The notes under the pieces were generated by a model. That model was not told the DNA's origin, did no database searches, and saw only the letters and a list, made by a program, of their open reading frames with translations. From Streptomyces sp. WM6386 (GTDB lineage Bacteria > Actinomycetota > Actinomycetes > Streptomycetales > Streptomycetaceae), in the NCBI RefSeq assembly GCF_000972385.1, contig NZ_JXTE01000043.1:1-64000 (forward strand): 64,000 nt of DNA, in the 5' to 3' direction. Below, in pieces: positions 16,701 to 25,475 of this stretch (within the stretch, counting starts at the first letter, position 1; every line of letters starts with the position of its first letter). The position numbers and the translations under genes were made by a program.

Positions 16701-17885
16701 GGCAAGACCCTCGCCACCGCCACCGATCGCTTCGTGGAGCTGTGGGACACGGATACCCACGCACTTCGCGCCACCTTCGCCGGTCACGCGAACGAGGTGT
16801 TGGCACTGGCGTTCAGCACCGACAGCCGTACCCTCGCCTCCTCAGGTCGTGACACGACGGTACGCCTGTGGGACGCGAACGCCGGCAAGGACCGCTTCAC
16901 CCTGAAAGGGCACACGGGTGGGTTGTTGTTGCTGGCGTTCAGCACTGACGGTCAGACCATCGTCACCGCCAGCACTGACAACTCCGCCCGTCTGTGGAAC
17001 GCGGACACCGGGCTGCCCGGCAGGGAACTCACCGAACACAGCGATTTGGTGAATGCCGTGGCCTTCCATCCCGACGACGACATGGTCGCCACCGCAAGCG
17101 AAGACAAAACCGTCCGGCTCTGGGACACAAAGAAGGGGCAGAGCCGAGCCCCACTGGCGGATCACAACTCTCCGGTGCGCTCGGTGGCCTTCAGCCGTGA
17201 CGGCAAGACCCTCGCCACCGGGGGCGGGGACGGCACCGTCCACCTACGGGACCCGGACACCGGTGTGTCTCGCACCCACTTCAGCGCACACAGCAACTCG
17301 GTGCGTGACATGACGTTCAGTCCCGACAGCCGCATCCTCGCCACGGCCGGCGACGACTCGACGGCGAAGCTCTGGAACTCGGACGGAAAGCTCCTCCGCA
17401 CCCTGACCGGACACAATGGCCCAATCTGGTCAGTGGCGTTCAGCCCCGACGGCGACACTGTCGCCACCGGCAGCGCAGACGGAACCGCCCGCCTGTGGAA
17501 CGCGGACACCGGTCGGCCGATCGCCATTCTGACCGAGCACGCCGGGGCCGTCAGCGCAGTGGCGTTCCACCCTCAACGCGACATCCTCGCCACTGGCAGC
17601 CAAGACGGGACCGTCAGGCTGCGGGACGCGGCCAGCGGCAAGACCCGCACCACACGCCTCGCCAGCCTCAGTGGTGTGAACTCACTGGCATTCAGCCCAA
17701 AGGGCCGTCTCCTCGCGACCGCGAGCCTCGATGGAACAGCGCAACTGTGGGACATCACCACATCCCCCCGACCCGACAAGATCATCAAGCAGATCTGCCG
17801 CACCTTCGGCCGCGACCTCACGCCGGAGGAAAGTACGGCCTACCTCCGCGACGACTCAGACGCATCCGTCTGCCCAAAGAACTGA
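13749..17885 (+). CDS. trypsin-like protease - STAND NTPase - transmembrane - WD40 protein
   Basis: 1378 residues from ATG 13749. Residues 1-210: trypsin-like protease with His47 (VTCAHVV), Asp89 (EDVAFIRL) and Ser165 (TGFSGGPV), so the triad looks intact. Residues about 218-600: nSTAND1-type NTPase opening CPYRGLEPF, P-loop GPSGSGKS at 259-266, Walker B LLVIDQFEELL around Asp338. Residues 678-699: one hydrophobic membrane segment (MLIGVLSGLLVLALLAAGG). Residues 766-1338: 14 WD40 repeats, enough for two seven-bladed propellers. A short Cys-containing tail follows. STAND proteins usually use such repeats to sense a ligand, oligomerise and switch on the effector domain, here the protease. Several WD repeats are nearly identical in DNA. 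It is coupled to the Trypco1 gene. Confidence 0.92.
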   Translation: MTGEQGAPGDGMPSDLPTAVAQILTPDGRVAGTGFLVAEDVLVTCAHVVEAAGGGPGTTVLLSFPHVVDADRLEGSVPQELWRSAEDEDVAFIRLSGTPAGARVLPLGSSEGCRGHKVRSYGFPSQAHPEGHYGYAEAGDPLPATDDRGAHLQLTGANDLTTGFSGGPVLDEVTGLAIGMLTEITAPDMWERGQGIAYATPTEVLREILPELAEQEVCPYRGLEPFTAEHARWFQGRAEAVRQVVANLARQRRLTLLLGPSGSGKSSLIQAGVLRALAEGELPGSDRWLPVLTRPRKDMLAEIERAGLPGASEDGIIAAVNRRLAAELSFGRVLLVIDQFEELLVQSTNGRLRNLLAVIDEVTEAADAYTKITVILIMRDDFYPQLAALAPKLLDAAMPGLLNVPGTLGRQDLHDIIVLPAEDVGLRFQPGLPERIIGDVLDITPGAAITRQAAVTVLPLLEMTLQQLWNRRHDGYLTHEEYERIGEVSGSVTTWCDSALDELSPEQQDIARRALTSLVHPGDPSHNITAVRTQVPLHELRDLAADPGDGEGRTDVDAVIAALARRRIITTQTLRAPEHLGAQPGEPVAELIHEALIRDWGALRKWVDQDHRFQDWLNRTRERQVHWADRKDPGDLLGGTALEEGIELSQRRRLPADIAEFLTASKQRHRSAIRRNRMLIGVLSGLLVLALLAAGGALWQGIRVGNAKERALSRELAAQSSELLGTNPELSALLAVKAYGSSHTSEAVDSLSSAAALQPHRRLYGHDDEVRAVAYSPDGRVFASAGADNTVRLRHATTMKPLRRFFAHDNPVNAVAFHPKSHTLATAGADRLVRLWNPADGTHLRTLAEHTDQVRAVAFSHDGRTIATGSDDKTVRLWDTKTGKHLKTLRGHTGHVTSVAFRPKSHTLATGSDDKTVRLWDTEAGELLTTLKGHEYPVTSVAFSPEGDTLATTDGDYVHLRDPSTGKSWTELSDTAHVVAFSPDGKTLATATDRFVELWDTDTHALRATFAGHANEVLALAFSTDSRTLASSGRDTTVRLWDANAGKDRFTLKGHTGGLLLLAFSTDGQTIVTASTDNSARLWNADTGLPGRELTEHSDLVNAVAFHPDDDMVATASEDKTVRLWDTKKGQSRAPLADHNSPVRSVAFSRDGKTLATGGGDGTVHLRDPDTGVSRTHFSAHSNSVRDMTFSPDSRILATAGDDSTAKLWNSDGKLLRTLTGHNGPIWSVAFSPDGDTVATGSADGTARLWNADTGRPIAILTEHAGAVSAVAFHPQRDILATGSQDGTVRLRDAASGKTRTTRLASLSGVNSLAFSPKGRLLATASLDGTAQLWDITTSPRPDKIIKQICRTFGRDLTPEESTAYLRDDSDASVCPKN
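16202..16514 (+). repeat. near-identical WD40-encoding repeats
   Basis: A 44-base stretch at 16345-16388 recurs exactly at 16471-16514, one 126-base (42-codon) WD unit later. A 26-base stretch at 16202-16227 recurs exactly at 16454-16479, two units later. Synonymous positions are conserved too, which points to recent unit duplication or gene conversion within the propeller. Confidence 0.85.
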
Positions 17886-17912
17886 CGGCGGGCCCACCCG
17901 GACCCGCCGTCA
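17883..17912. terminator. bidirectional terminator after the STAND gene
   Basis: TGACGGCGGG (17883-17892, starting with the stop codon) pairs perfectly with CCCGCCGTCA (17903-17912) around a 10-base loop. It sits between convergent genes. Confidence 0.7.
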
Positions 17913-17939
17913 GCGCACCACGCGAAACCTCAAGAGACG

Positions 17940-19367
17940 TTACGGCCGCAGCGCAGGCTCCCGCTCCACGTCGCGGACGTCCAGCTTCCTGTCGAACTTC
18001 GCCAGCGGCTTCGCCTGCGCGACGGCCGAGGCCGGGACGCCGGCCCAGTCGAGGATGCGGGCGGTGGCGAAGGCCTTCTGGTCGGCGACCAGGCCTGCCA
18101 CGTTGGCGCCGTGGTTCATGCCGGGGGCGGTGAAGACGTACGCGTCCTTCGCACCCTTGTCGACCCGGAAGCGCTCCGAGCCCCACGGGTCGTTCTGGCC
18201 GTAGACGTAGAGCATGTGGCGGGCGTTGTGGCGCACCCAGTTGTCCACGTCACGCATCGCGTACGGCTGGAACTTCGTCGGGATCTCGCGCGGGACGAAG
18301 TTGCGCGGCGGCTGGTAGCCGTAGCGGATGTACTTCTTCTCGATGTGCGGGAAGTGGATGTTCGGCGCACCGAGCTGGGTGGCCGCCTGGTAGAAGTACG
18401 GCGTGTACGGCTCCAGGCCCTGGTCCGTGTAGAACGAGAACCCGGAGATCGTGTCGATCGAGTTCCAGATCTGGTCGTCGGTCGCGGTCTTCGCGTCCGG
18501 CGGGATCAGCTCGTCCTCGTCGCAGTCGGCCGCCTGGGCGTACTGCCAGAAGCCCCACACGTAGTCGAGGACGACTGCCTCGTACGCCTTGTCGAGGCTG
18601 CCGACGGTGTCGAAGGTGAAGCCCTCGGCGGCGGCGTACTCCGCGTACTTCTTCTCCAGCGGCTCGCGGCGCACGAGCGCCTCGCGCTGCACCGCGTTCA
18701 GACGGTCCCGGCACTGCTTGGTGTCGACGGATCCGAAGAAGCGGTCGTAGGCCGAGTCCTCGTTGTTCACCACGTCGTTGGGGGCGACGTAGGCGACGAC
18801 GCCGTCCATGTCCTTGGGGTAGAAGCGCTCGTAGTAGGTGGCGGTCATGCCGCCCTTCGAGCCGCCGGTGGTGATCCAGTTCTTGGTGTAGATCTTCTTC
18901 AGCGCCTTGAAGACGCGGTGCTGGTCACTGGCGGCCTGCCAGATGTCCAGCTTCGTCCAGTCGGCCGGGTCGGGCCGGGACGGGGTGAAGAAGCGGTACT
19001 CGAGGGAGACCTGGTTGCCGTCCACGATCTGGGTCGGCTCGCGGCGGCTGGGCGTCGTGGAGACGTTGTAGCCGCCGGTGTAGAAGACCGTCGGGCGGGA
19101 GACGTCCTTGTGCAGCACGGTGATGCGCTGCTGGAACGTGCCCTTGGACGGGTGCCGGTGGTCGACCGGCTGCGTGAAGTTGAGGACGAAGAAGCGGTAA
19201 CCGGTGTACGGCTTCTCCTCGATCAGGCTCACGCCCGGTATGGAGAGCAGTCTCTCCTTGATGTCGGTGGTGCCGGTGGCCGGCTCGGCGGCGGTGGCCG
19301 CCCCTGCCGTGCTCACTGTGCCTATGAGCACTGTGAGCGCCAGCAGCCATCTGAGCGCCTTGCGCAT
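17940..19367 (-). CDS. secreted S37-family (PS-10-like) peptidase
   Basis: 475 residues with a Sec-type signal peptide (MRKALRWLLALTVLIGTVST then AGAATAAEPA). The mature protein matches the Streptomyces PS-10 / tripeptidyl-aminopeptidase-like family: FFVLNFTQPVDHRHPSKGTF early, FYTGGYNVS, then WITTGGSKGGMTATYYERF with the predicted nucleophile Ser170 in GGSKGG. A predicted acid lies in YVYGQNDPWGSERF and the histidine in TAPGMNHGANV. It probably removes short peptides from extracellular proteins. The family is peculiar to actinobacteria. It is monocistronic and convergent with the STAND gene. Confidence 0.85.
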   Translation of the reverse strand: MRKALRWLLALTVLIGTVSTAGAATAAEPATGTTDIKERLLSIPGVSLIEEKPYTGYRFFVLNFTQPVDHRHPSKGTFQQRITVLHKDVSRPTVFYTGGYNVSTTPSRREPTQIVDGNQVSLEYRFFTPSRPDPADWTKLDIWQAASDQHRVFKALKKIYTKNWITTGGSKGGMTATYYERFYPKDMDGVVAYVAPNDVVNNEDSAYDRFFGSVDTKQCRDRLNAVQREALVRREPLEKKYAEYAAAEGFTFDTVGSLDKAYEAVVLDYVWGFWQYAQAADCDEDELIPPDAKTATDDQIWNSIDTISGFSFYTDQGLEPYTPYFYQAATQLGAPNIHFPHIEKKYIRYGYQPPRNFVPREIPTKFQPYAMRDVDNWVRHNARHMLYVYGQNDPWGSERFRVDKGAKDAYVFTAPGMNHGANVAGLVADQKAFATARILDWAGVPASAVAQAKPLAKFDRKLDVRDVEREPALRP

Positions 19368-19488
19368 GCACCCTCCCCTGTGAGACAGATGTGCGAGCGG
19401 AAGCTATCGGAGCAACTCGCTTGCGCACCAGGGGAGATAGGGAAAACCCTCGGATATTGGCGGGTTCGCAGGGGGATTTGTCGGACGT

Positions 19489-19878
19489 CTACAGACGGAT
19501 CCAGCCGCCGGTCGAGTACGACCCGCTGCCGACCCGCCCCTTGATCCACACCTTGCGGCCCCCGACGTACGACTTCACCGGCCCGGCGCGCTTGGTGTAG
19601 ACCCCCGCGTCGACGACGGCCTCGAAGCCGCGCACCTGAAGGCTGACCATCATCGTGCGCGGGGAGCCGACCCGCTTGGGGACGGTGACGGCGCACAGCG
19701 AGGTGCCGTGGCGGTAGACCTTCACATGGCCCGTGGAGAAGGTGTACGTCCGGATCTTGCGGCCCTCGCAGTGTGTGGCCGCGACGGCCTCCGCCGGCGC
19801 CGCGACAGCGAGCAGCCCCGAAGCGGTCAGCACGGCCAGCCCGACGGCGACCCGCCGCCGTATCGCACCCATGGCCAC
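19489..19878 (-). CDS. small secreted protein of unknown function
   Basis: 129 residues from GTG 19878, which has GGAGGG six bases upstream; the ATG two codons later is too far from it. The N-terminus carries arginines and a hydrophobic run (VAVGLAVLTASGLLAVAAPA), a signal peptide with cleavage likely after AEA or AVA. The mature domain of about 95 residues contains two cysteines (THCEGRK, TSLCAVTV), which could form a disulfide, and many basic and aromatic residues in a beta-type pattern. I do not recognise the family. Confidence 0.65.
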   Translation of the reverse strand: MAMGAIRRRVAVGLAVLTASGLLAVAAPAEAVAATHCEGRKIRTYTFSTGHVKVYRHGTSLCAVTVPKRVGSPRTMMVSLQVRGFEAVVDAGVYTKRAGPVKSYVGGRKVWIKGRVGSGSYSTGGWIRL

Positions 19879-19989
19879 TCTCGTCCCTCCCGTACCCCGG
19901 CGATGAGCGTACTGGTGTACGGACGCAGGACGTATGTCGGATGGTTGCACGGCCGTCACGAGTTCAGGCCACGCACCACCGCCGTGGGC

Positions 19990-22900
19990 TCAGGCCACCA
20001 CGGGCGCGTCCTCCCCCACGAACGTCCGCCACAGCTCCGCGTACCGCCCGCCCCTGGCCAGCAGTTCCTCGTGCGTGCCGTCCTCGGCGATCCGGCCGTG
20101 GTCCATCAGCACGACCCGGTCCGCGCGGGCCGCCGTGGTCAGGCGGTGGGCCACCACGAGGGTCGTGCGGCGGCCTGCGAGGCGGTCCGTGGCCTGGTTG
20201 ACCTGGGCCTCCGTGGCCAGGTCCAGGGCGGCTGTGGCCTCGTCGAGGAGGAGGATGTCGGGGTCGACCAGTTCGGCGCGGGCCAGTGCGATCAGCTGGC
20301 GCTGGCCGGCGGAGAGGTTGCGGCCGCGTTCGGCGACCTCGTGGAGGTAGCCGCCGTCGAGGGTGGCGATCATCTCGTGGGCGCCGACCGCGCGGGCCGC
20401 CGCCTCCACCTCGGCGTCGGTGGCGTCCGGGCGGCCGTAGGCGATGGCGTCCCGCACGGTGCCCTGGAAGAGGTACGCCTCCTGCGGGACGACACCGAGG
20501 CGGTGGCGGTACGACGTGAGGTCCAGCGTCCGCAGATCCGAGCCGTCGACCGTCACCCGGCCGCCCGTCGGGTCGTAGAACCGCGCCACCAGCTTGACGA
20601 GGGTCGACTTGCCCGCGCCGGTCTCACCGACGAAGGCGACGGTCTGGCCGGCGGGGATGGTCAACTCGATGCCCGTGAGGGCCGCTTCGGGTCCGTCGGA
20701 GGACCCATAGGCGAACCGCACGTCCTCGAAGGCGATCTCGCCCCGCAGGGACAGGACTTCGAGGGGTTCGTCGGCCGCCTTCGTGGACGTCGGCTCCTGG
20801 AGCAGCTCCTGGATACGGCCCAGCGAGACGGTCGCCTGCTGGTAGCCGTCGAAGACCTGCGAGAGCTGCTGGACCGGCGCGAAGAACAGGTCGATGTAGA
20901 GCAGATACGCCACCAGCGCACCGGTCGTCAGCGTCGCGTCGTCGATCCGCCCGGCGCCCGCGACCAGCACGGCCGCCGTGGCCACCGACGCCAGCAGCTG
21001 TACGAAGGGGAAGTAGACCGAGATCAGCCACTGACCCCGGATGCGCGCCTGCCGGTAGCTGTCACTGCGCTCCGCGAACCGCGCCCCGCCGTCCCGCTCA
21101 CGCCGGAAGGCCTGCACGATCCGCAGCCCGGACACCGACTCCTGGAGATCGGCGTTGACCACCGACACCCGCTCCCGGGCCAGTTCGTACGCCTTCACAC
21201 TCGCCCGGCGGAAGAAGTACGTCGCGACGATGAGCGGCGGCAGCGTCGCGAACACGACCAGCGCGAGCTCCACGTCGAGCACCAGCAGGGCGCCCATGAT
21301 GCCGAAGAACGTGACGACCGAGACGAACGCCGTGACCAGGCCGGTCTGCAGGAAGGTCGAGAGCGCGTCGACGTCGGTGGTCATGCGGGTCATGATCCGG
21401 CCGGTCAGCTCCCGCTCGTAGTAGTCGAGTCCGAGCCGCTGAAGCTGCGCGAAGATCTTCAGGCGGAGGGAGTACAGGACCCGCTCACCGGTACGTCCCG
21501 TCATCCGCGTCTCACCGACCTGCGCGACCCACTGCACACCCACGGTGAGCAGACCGAGCAGCGCCGCCACCCACACCGCGCCGAGGGCGAGCTCGCCGAC
21601 GCCGGAGTCGATGCCGTGCCGGATCAGGATCGGGAGGGTGAGCCCCATCCCGGCGTCCACGGCGACCAGTGCGAGGCTGATGAGCAACGGCAGCCCGAAG
21701 CCGCGCAGCAGTCTGCGCAGACCGTAGGACTCCTCCGGCGTGACCGCGCGGGCCTCGTCGATGCCGGGGGTGTCATGGGCCGGGGGCAGCGCCTCGACCT
21801 GGGCGAGGAGTTCCGGAGTGGCGGGCATGCCGTCGAGGGCGGTGTCCCGGGGGCCGCGCTCCCCCGCCCACAGCCGGGGCGTGATGCCGCGCTCGGCGTC
21901 GAACTCGGCGTCCAGCTCCTCCCGCAGGGAGGTGTCCTCGCAGGGCGCGGCGGGCTGGGCGTGACCGGGCGAGACGCCGCCGAGCTCGTCGGGGTCGGTG
22001 AGCAGGCGCCGGTAGAGCGCGGACCGCTTCTGGAGCTGCTCGTGGGTGCCGAGGTCCGCGAGGCGGCCGTCGTCGAGTACGGCGATGCGGTCGGCGAGGT
22101 TCAGGGTGGAGCGGCGATGGGCGATGAGGAGGGTGGTGCGGCCCTCCATGACCTGCTTCAGCGCCTCGTGGATCTCGTGCTCGACCCGGGCGTCCACGGC
22201 GGAGGTGGCGTCGTCCAGGACGAGGAGCCTCGGGTCGGTGAGGATCGCCCGGGCGAGCGCGACGCGCTGGCGCTGGCCGCCGGAGAGGGTGAGGCCGTGC
22301 TCGCCGACCGTGGTGTCGTAGCCCTCGGGGAGCTCGGCGATGAAACGGTCCGCCTGGGCGGCGCGCGCGGCCTGCTCGATCTGCTCCTGGGTCGCCTCGG
22401 GACGGCCGTACGCGATGTTGTTGCGGACCGTGTCCGAGAAGAGGAACGAGTCCTCGGGGACCAGCCCGATCGCGGCCCGCAGGGACTCCAGGCTCAGCTC
22501 GCGGACGTCGTGGCCGCCGACGAGGACGGCTCCGTGGGTGACGTCGTAGAAGCGCGGCAGGAGGAGGGAGACCGTCGACTTGCCGGAGCCGGAGGAGCCG
22601 ACGACCGCGAGGGTCTCGCCGGGGCGGATCTCGAAGCTGAGGCCGCTGAGGACGGGCCGCTCGTCCTCGTAACCGAAGGACACGTCGTCGAACTCGACGG
22701 TCGCGGGCGCGTCGGCGGGCAGCTCCTTCTTCCCGTCCCGCATCGACGGCTCCGTGTCGATCAGCTCCAGGACCCGCTCGGTGCCCGCGCGGGCCTGCTG
22801 GGCGACCGTGAGGACCATGGCGAGCATGCGGACCGGCCCGACCAGCTGGGCGAGGTAGGTGGAGAAGGCGACGAAGGTGCCGAGGGTGATGTGTCCGCGC

Positions 22901-23703
22901 ACGGCCAGCCAGCCGCCGAGGGCGAGCATCGCGACCTGGCCGAGGGCGGGCACGGCCTGGAGGGCCGGGGTGTAGCGGGAGTTGAAGCGGATGGTGCGCA
23001 GCCGCCCCGCGAAGAGCCGGCGGCTGACCTCCCGGAGCTTCCCGGTCTCCTGCTCCTCCTGCCCGAAGCCCTTGACCACGCGTACGCCGCCCACGGCCCC
23101 GTCGACCACGCCCGCGACGGCGGCCGCCTGGGCCTGGGCGTACCAGGTGGCGGGGTGCAGCTTGCTGCGGGAACGTCTCGCGATCCAGGCGAGCGCGGGG
23201 GCCACGGCGAGGGCGACCAGGGTGAGCGGCAGGGACAGCCAGGCCATGACGACGAGGGAGACCAGGAAGAGGGCGAAGTTCCCGATGGTCATCGGGAGCA
23301 TGAAGAGCAGGCCCTGGATCAGCTGGAGGTCGCTGGTGGCCCGGCCGACGACCTGCCCGGTGGACAGCTCGTCCTGGCGGCGGCCGTCGAGGCGGGTGAT
23401 CGTGCCGTACATCTCGGTCCGCAGGTCGTGCTGGACGTCGAGGGCGAGGCGGCCGCCGTAGTAGCGGCGGACGTAGGTGAGGACGTAGACGACGACGGCG
23501 GAGCCGATGAGGAGGCCCGCCCAGGGGGCCATGTCCCGGCTGTGGTCGCCGATGACGTCGTCGATGATCACCTTGGTGATCAGCGGGACCAGCGCCATGA
23601 CGGCCATGCCGACGAGCGAGGAACCGAGGGCGAGGACGACGTCCTTCGGATACCGCCAGGCGTATCCGGCCAGTCGTCGTGCCCAGCCCCGTTGCTCGCT
23701 CAC
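19990..23703 (-). CDS. fused ABC exporter, two transmembrane and two ATPase domains
   Basis: 1237 residues from GTG 23703, which has GGAGGG seven bases upstream. The order is TMD1-NBD1-TMD2-NBD2, that is, a heterodimeric type IV exporter joined in one chain. NBD1: Walker [10 protein letters not shown] near residue 368, signature [16 protein letters not shown], Walker [13 protein letters not shown] with Asp replacing the catalytic Glu. NBD2: Walker [10 protein letters not shown] near 1024, signature [16 protein letters not shown], Walker [12 protein letters not shown] with the Glu intact. One ATP site is therefore probably degenerate, as in asymmetric multidrug exporters. The linker around residues 600-680 is acidic and proline-rich. 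The substrate is unknown; multidrug, lipid or peptide export are options. Confidence 0.9.
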   Translation of the reverse strand: MSEQRGWARRLAGYAWRYPKDVVLALGSSLVGMAVMALVPLITKVIIDDVIGDHSRDMAPWAGLLIGSAVVVYVLTYVRRYYGGRLALDVQHDLRTEMYGTITRLDGRRQDELSTGQVVGRATSDLQLIQGLLFMLPMTIGNFALFLVSLVVMAWLSLPLTLVALAVAPALAWIARRSRSKLHPATWYAQAQAAAVAGVVDGAVGGVRVVKGFGQEEQETGKLREVSRRLFAGRLRTIRFNSRYTPALQAVPALGQVAMLALGGWLAVRGHITLGTFVAFSTYLAQLVGPVRMLAMVLTVAQQARAGTERVLELIDTEPSMRDGKKELPADAPATVEFDDVSFGYEDERPVLSGLSFEIRPGETLAVVGSSGSGKSTVSLLLPRFYDVTHGAVLVGGHDVRELSLESLRAAIGLVPEDSFLFSDTVRNNIAYGRPEATQEQIEQAARAAQADRFIAELPEGYDTTVGEHGLTLSGGQRQRVALARAILTDPRLLVLDDATSAVDARVEHEIHEALKQVMEGRTTLLIAHRRSTLNLADRIAVLDDGRLADLGTHEQLQKRSALYRRLLTDPDELGGVSPGHAQPAAPCEDTSLREELDAEFDAERGITPRLWAGERGPRDTALDGMPATPELLAQVEALPPAHDTPGIDEARAVTPEESYGLRRLLRGFGLPLLISLALVAVDAGMGLTLPILIRHGIDSGVGELALGAVWVAALLGLLTVGVQWVAQVGETRMTGRTGERVLYSLRLKIFAQLQRLGLDYYERELTGRIMTRMTTDVDALSTFLQTGLVTAFVSVVTFFGIMGALLVLDVELALVVFATLPPLIVATYFFRRASVKAYELARERVSVVNADLQESVSGLRIVQAFRRERDGGARFAERSDSYRQARIRGQWLISVYFPFVQLLASVATAAVLVAGAGRIDDATLTTGALVAYLLYIDLFFAPVQQLSQVFDGYQQATVSLGRIQELLQEPTSTKAADEPLEVLSLRGEIAFEDVRFAYGSSDGPEAALTGIELTIPAGQTVAFVGETGAGKSTLVKLVARFYDPTGGRVTVDGSDLRTLDLTSYRHRLGVVPQEAYLFQGTVRDAIAYGRPDATDAEVEAAARAVGAHEMIATLDGGYLHEVAERGRNLSAGQRQLIALARAELVDPDILLLDEATAALDLATEAQVNQATDRLAGRRTTLVVAHRLTTAARADRVVLMDHGRIAEDGTHEELLARGGRYAELWRTFVGEDAPVVA

Positions 23704-23882
23704 GCGGGTGCCCTCCATCGGTCTGTCTGCGGTCCTGATCTTCCGCAAGGCACCAACGCGAAAAGAACCGGATTTCATCCCTCCGCAACAAACCGGGCCG
23801 GTCGGCCTGGGTGCCTGTGCTCGGACCGGCTGAGCAGCACAGCGCTGCCGTACGCCCCGCCGGAGCCGCTTTGATCGACGGC

Positions 23883-24408
23883 ATGAAGTCGAAGATCATG
23901 GTCCCCGCCCTCTCCGTGGCCCCCGTGGCGCTGTTCGGGCTGGTGGCCGAGGGGTTGGGAACTGTGGCCCGCCACCACCCGGGCCCGGCGAGGACGTCTT
24001 CCACACCCCGTCCCCGCACCGTCGGGCCAGACCTGGGCCTCCCAGGAGGGCAGCTCGTCCTGTGTGGACGACTTCGGCTTCGACGAGACGGGCGTCGCCC
24101 GGGACGAGCCGACCTACACCTGGGACCTGGACTTCGCGAGCGACGCGGACTACCGGGAGGCGGTGGCGTCCCTCAGGTCCGCCTGGCGCGAGGACGGCCG
24201 CACGGTCGAGGAGATCGAGAACGGCATCGCGACGACCGTCGACGACGGCATCCGGGTCACGCTCCACCCGGGGTACCACGACGGTGAGCCGGTGCTGCGC
24301 ACGCAGGGCTCGTGCATGCGCTACCGGGACGAGTACGGCGATGAGTACGACTACATGTTCGACGACAACGGCGACGGAACGGTCGACGAGTACGAGCGGC
24401 CGTACTAG
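23883..24408 (+). pseudogene. frameshifted small secreted protein
   Basis: ATG 23883 opens a convincing signal-peptide sequence (MKSKIMVPALSVAPVALFGL). The frame that follows turns into arginine-rich shadow sequence. From about 24001 another frame carries a protein-like acidic sequence: SGQTWASQEGSSSC, then VDDFGFDETGVARDEPTYTW and so on to 24408, ending with an EF-hand-like acidic stretch DDNGDGTVDEYE. The two frames differ by one base, so either the gene is broken between about 23940 and 24000 or the assembly has an indel. If the gene is intact it would start at GTG 24064 (114 residues, no signal), with GGAGGG about 13 bases upstream. Family not recognised. Confidence 0.6.
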
Positions 24409-25427
24409 GGCGTCGTGCGTACCCGCAGGTGATAGAACCGCGTCGTCTGCACCGCGTTCTGGTTGTCGTCGCTCACCAGCAGCACCTTCCAGGCCCCCTT
24501 GCTCCGGCCCGTCACCACCATGCCCTCGATGTTGTCGAGGAGCGGGTTGGGCTGGGGCTGCTTGGCGGTGGCGCCCAGGGTCGGGCAGTTCACGATGTCG
24601 GCGAGCAGGGTCTTTCCGATCAGGCGTACGCCTGGCTGTCCCGTGAGGTTCTCGACACCGCTCGTGTCGGTGGCGTGCCGGGGGTCGGCGAGGTAGAGGC
24701 GGACCGTGTTGCCGACGCCGGAGGTGAAGCCGCGCTCCAGGACGAGGAGCCGGCCGTCGGGGAGGGCCTGGACCTCGGGGACGCCGAGGCCGGCGTCGGG
24801 CTGATAGGCGTACTGGTCGGCGAGCGCGAACCCGCCCCCGGCCCGCTGCCACGTCTGGAAGCGGACGGCACCGGAGGAGTCACCGGAGAGCGCGTACTCC
24901 ATCGACGCGAGCAGCGTGCGGCCACCCGGCAGCAGGGTCAGCCCCTCGAAGGTGCCGTTGGAGACGGCCCGGCCGGCGGGGGCCACCTGGAGCGCGGCCG
25001 GCACCGGGAGGCGGTCGAGTATCGCGCCGTCGCGGGAGTAGCGGCGTATGGACGGCTCGGTCTCCGAGGTGATCAGGCGGGTGCCGTCACGGTCGACGAC
25101 CAGGCCCTCGGAGTCGAGCGCCGTGCCGTTCTCGTCGGTGAGCGGGACCACCGACTTCGGCGCGAGGGTCCTCGCGTCCAGGCCGAACAGCGCCGACCGG
25201 TCGGAGAGCGCGGCGAGGGAGCCGTCCCGGTCCAGTGCGAGCGCGGAGAGGTTGCCGACGTAGGTGCCCTCGTACGTCGTCTTGTCGAGCGCGTCGGAGA
25301 AGCGGTCGAGGGAGACGGACGGCGAACAGGCATTGCCCGGCTGGGCGTTGGCGGGACCGGCGGCGGACAGACAGGTGGCCGCCGCCAGTCCGGCGGTGAC
25401 GGTCGCGAGGAGGGTTCTGATGCGCAT
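24405..25427 (-). CDS. secreted phytase-like esterase (esterase-like activity of phytase family)
   Basis: 340 residues from ATG 25427; GTG 25436 three codons earlier is an alternative, and neither has a good ribosome-binding site. A Sec signal (RIRTLLATVTAGLAAATCLS) is followed by a beta-propeller-like domain: LSALALDRDGSLAALSDRSA, DSEGLVVDRDGTRLITSE, NGTFEGLTLLPGGRTLLAS, GVPEVQALPDGRLLVLERGF and NIEGMVVTGRSKG. These repeated E-G and D-G motifs are typical of the phytase-like propeller family, whose members hydrolyse phosphate or carboxyl esters outside the cell. Its stop overlaps the end of the convergent frameshifted gene by four bases. Confidence 0.8.
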   Translation of the reverse strand: MRIRTLLATVTAGLAAATCLSAAGPANAQPGNACSPSVSLDRFSDALDKTTYEGTYVGNLSALALDRDGSLAALSDRSALFGLDARTLAPKSVVPLTDENGTALDSEGLVVDRDGTRLITSETEPSIRRYSRDGAILDRLPVPAALQVAPAGRAVSNGTFEGLTLLPGGRTLLASMEYALSGDSSGAVRFQTWQRAGGGFALADQYAYQPDAGLGVPEVQALPDGRLLVLERGFTSGVGNTVRLYLADPRHATDTSGVENLTGQPGVRLIGKTLLADIVNCPTLGATAKQPQPNPLLDNIEGMVVTGRSKGAWKVLLVSDDNQNAVQTTRFYHLRVRTTP

Positions 25428-25475
25428 GGGCGTCACCGTAGGGCCGCCCGGTGAAGGGCGGGAGTCCAGCAGGCG

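Noticed and set aside
16044..17760. Regular 126-base periodicity that could suggest a CRISPR or satellite array
   Set aside because: The period is 42 codons and the translation is a clean series of WD40 repeats.
19708..23874. Very long open frame on the plus strand opposite the ABC exporter
   Set aside because: It is a shadow of the ABC gene; the minus strand has complete Walker and signature motifs in order.
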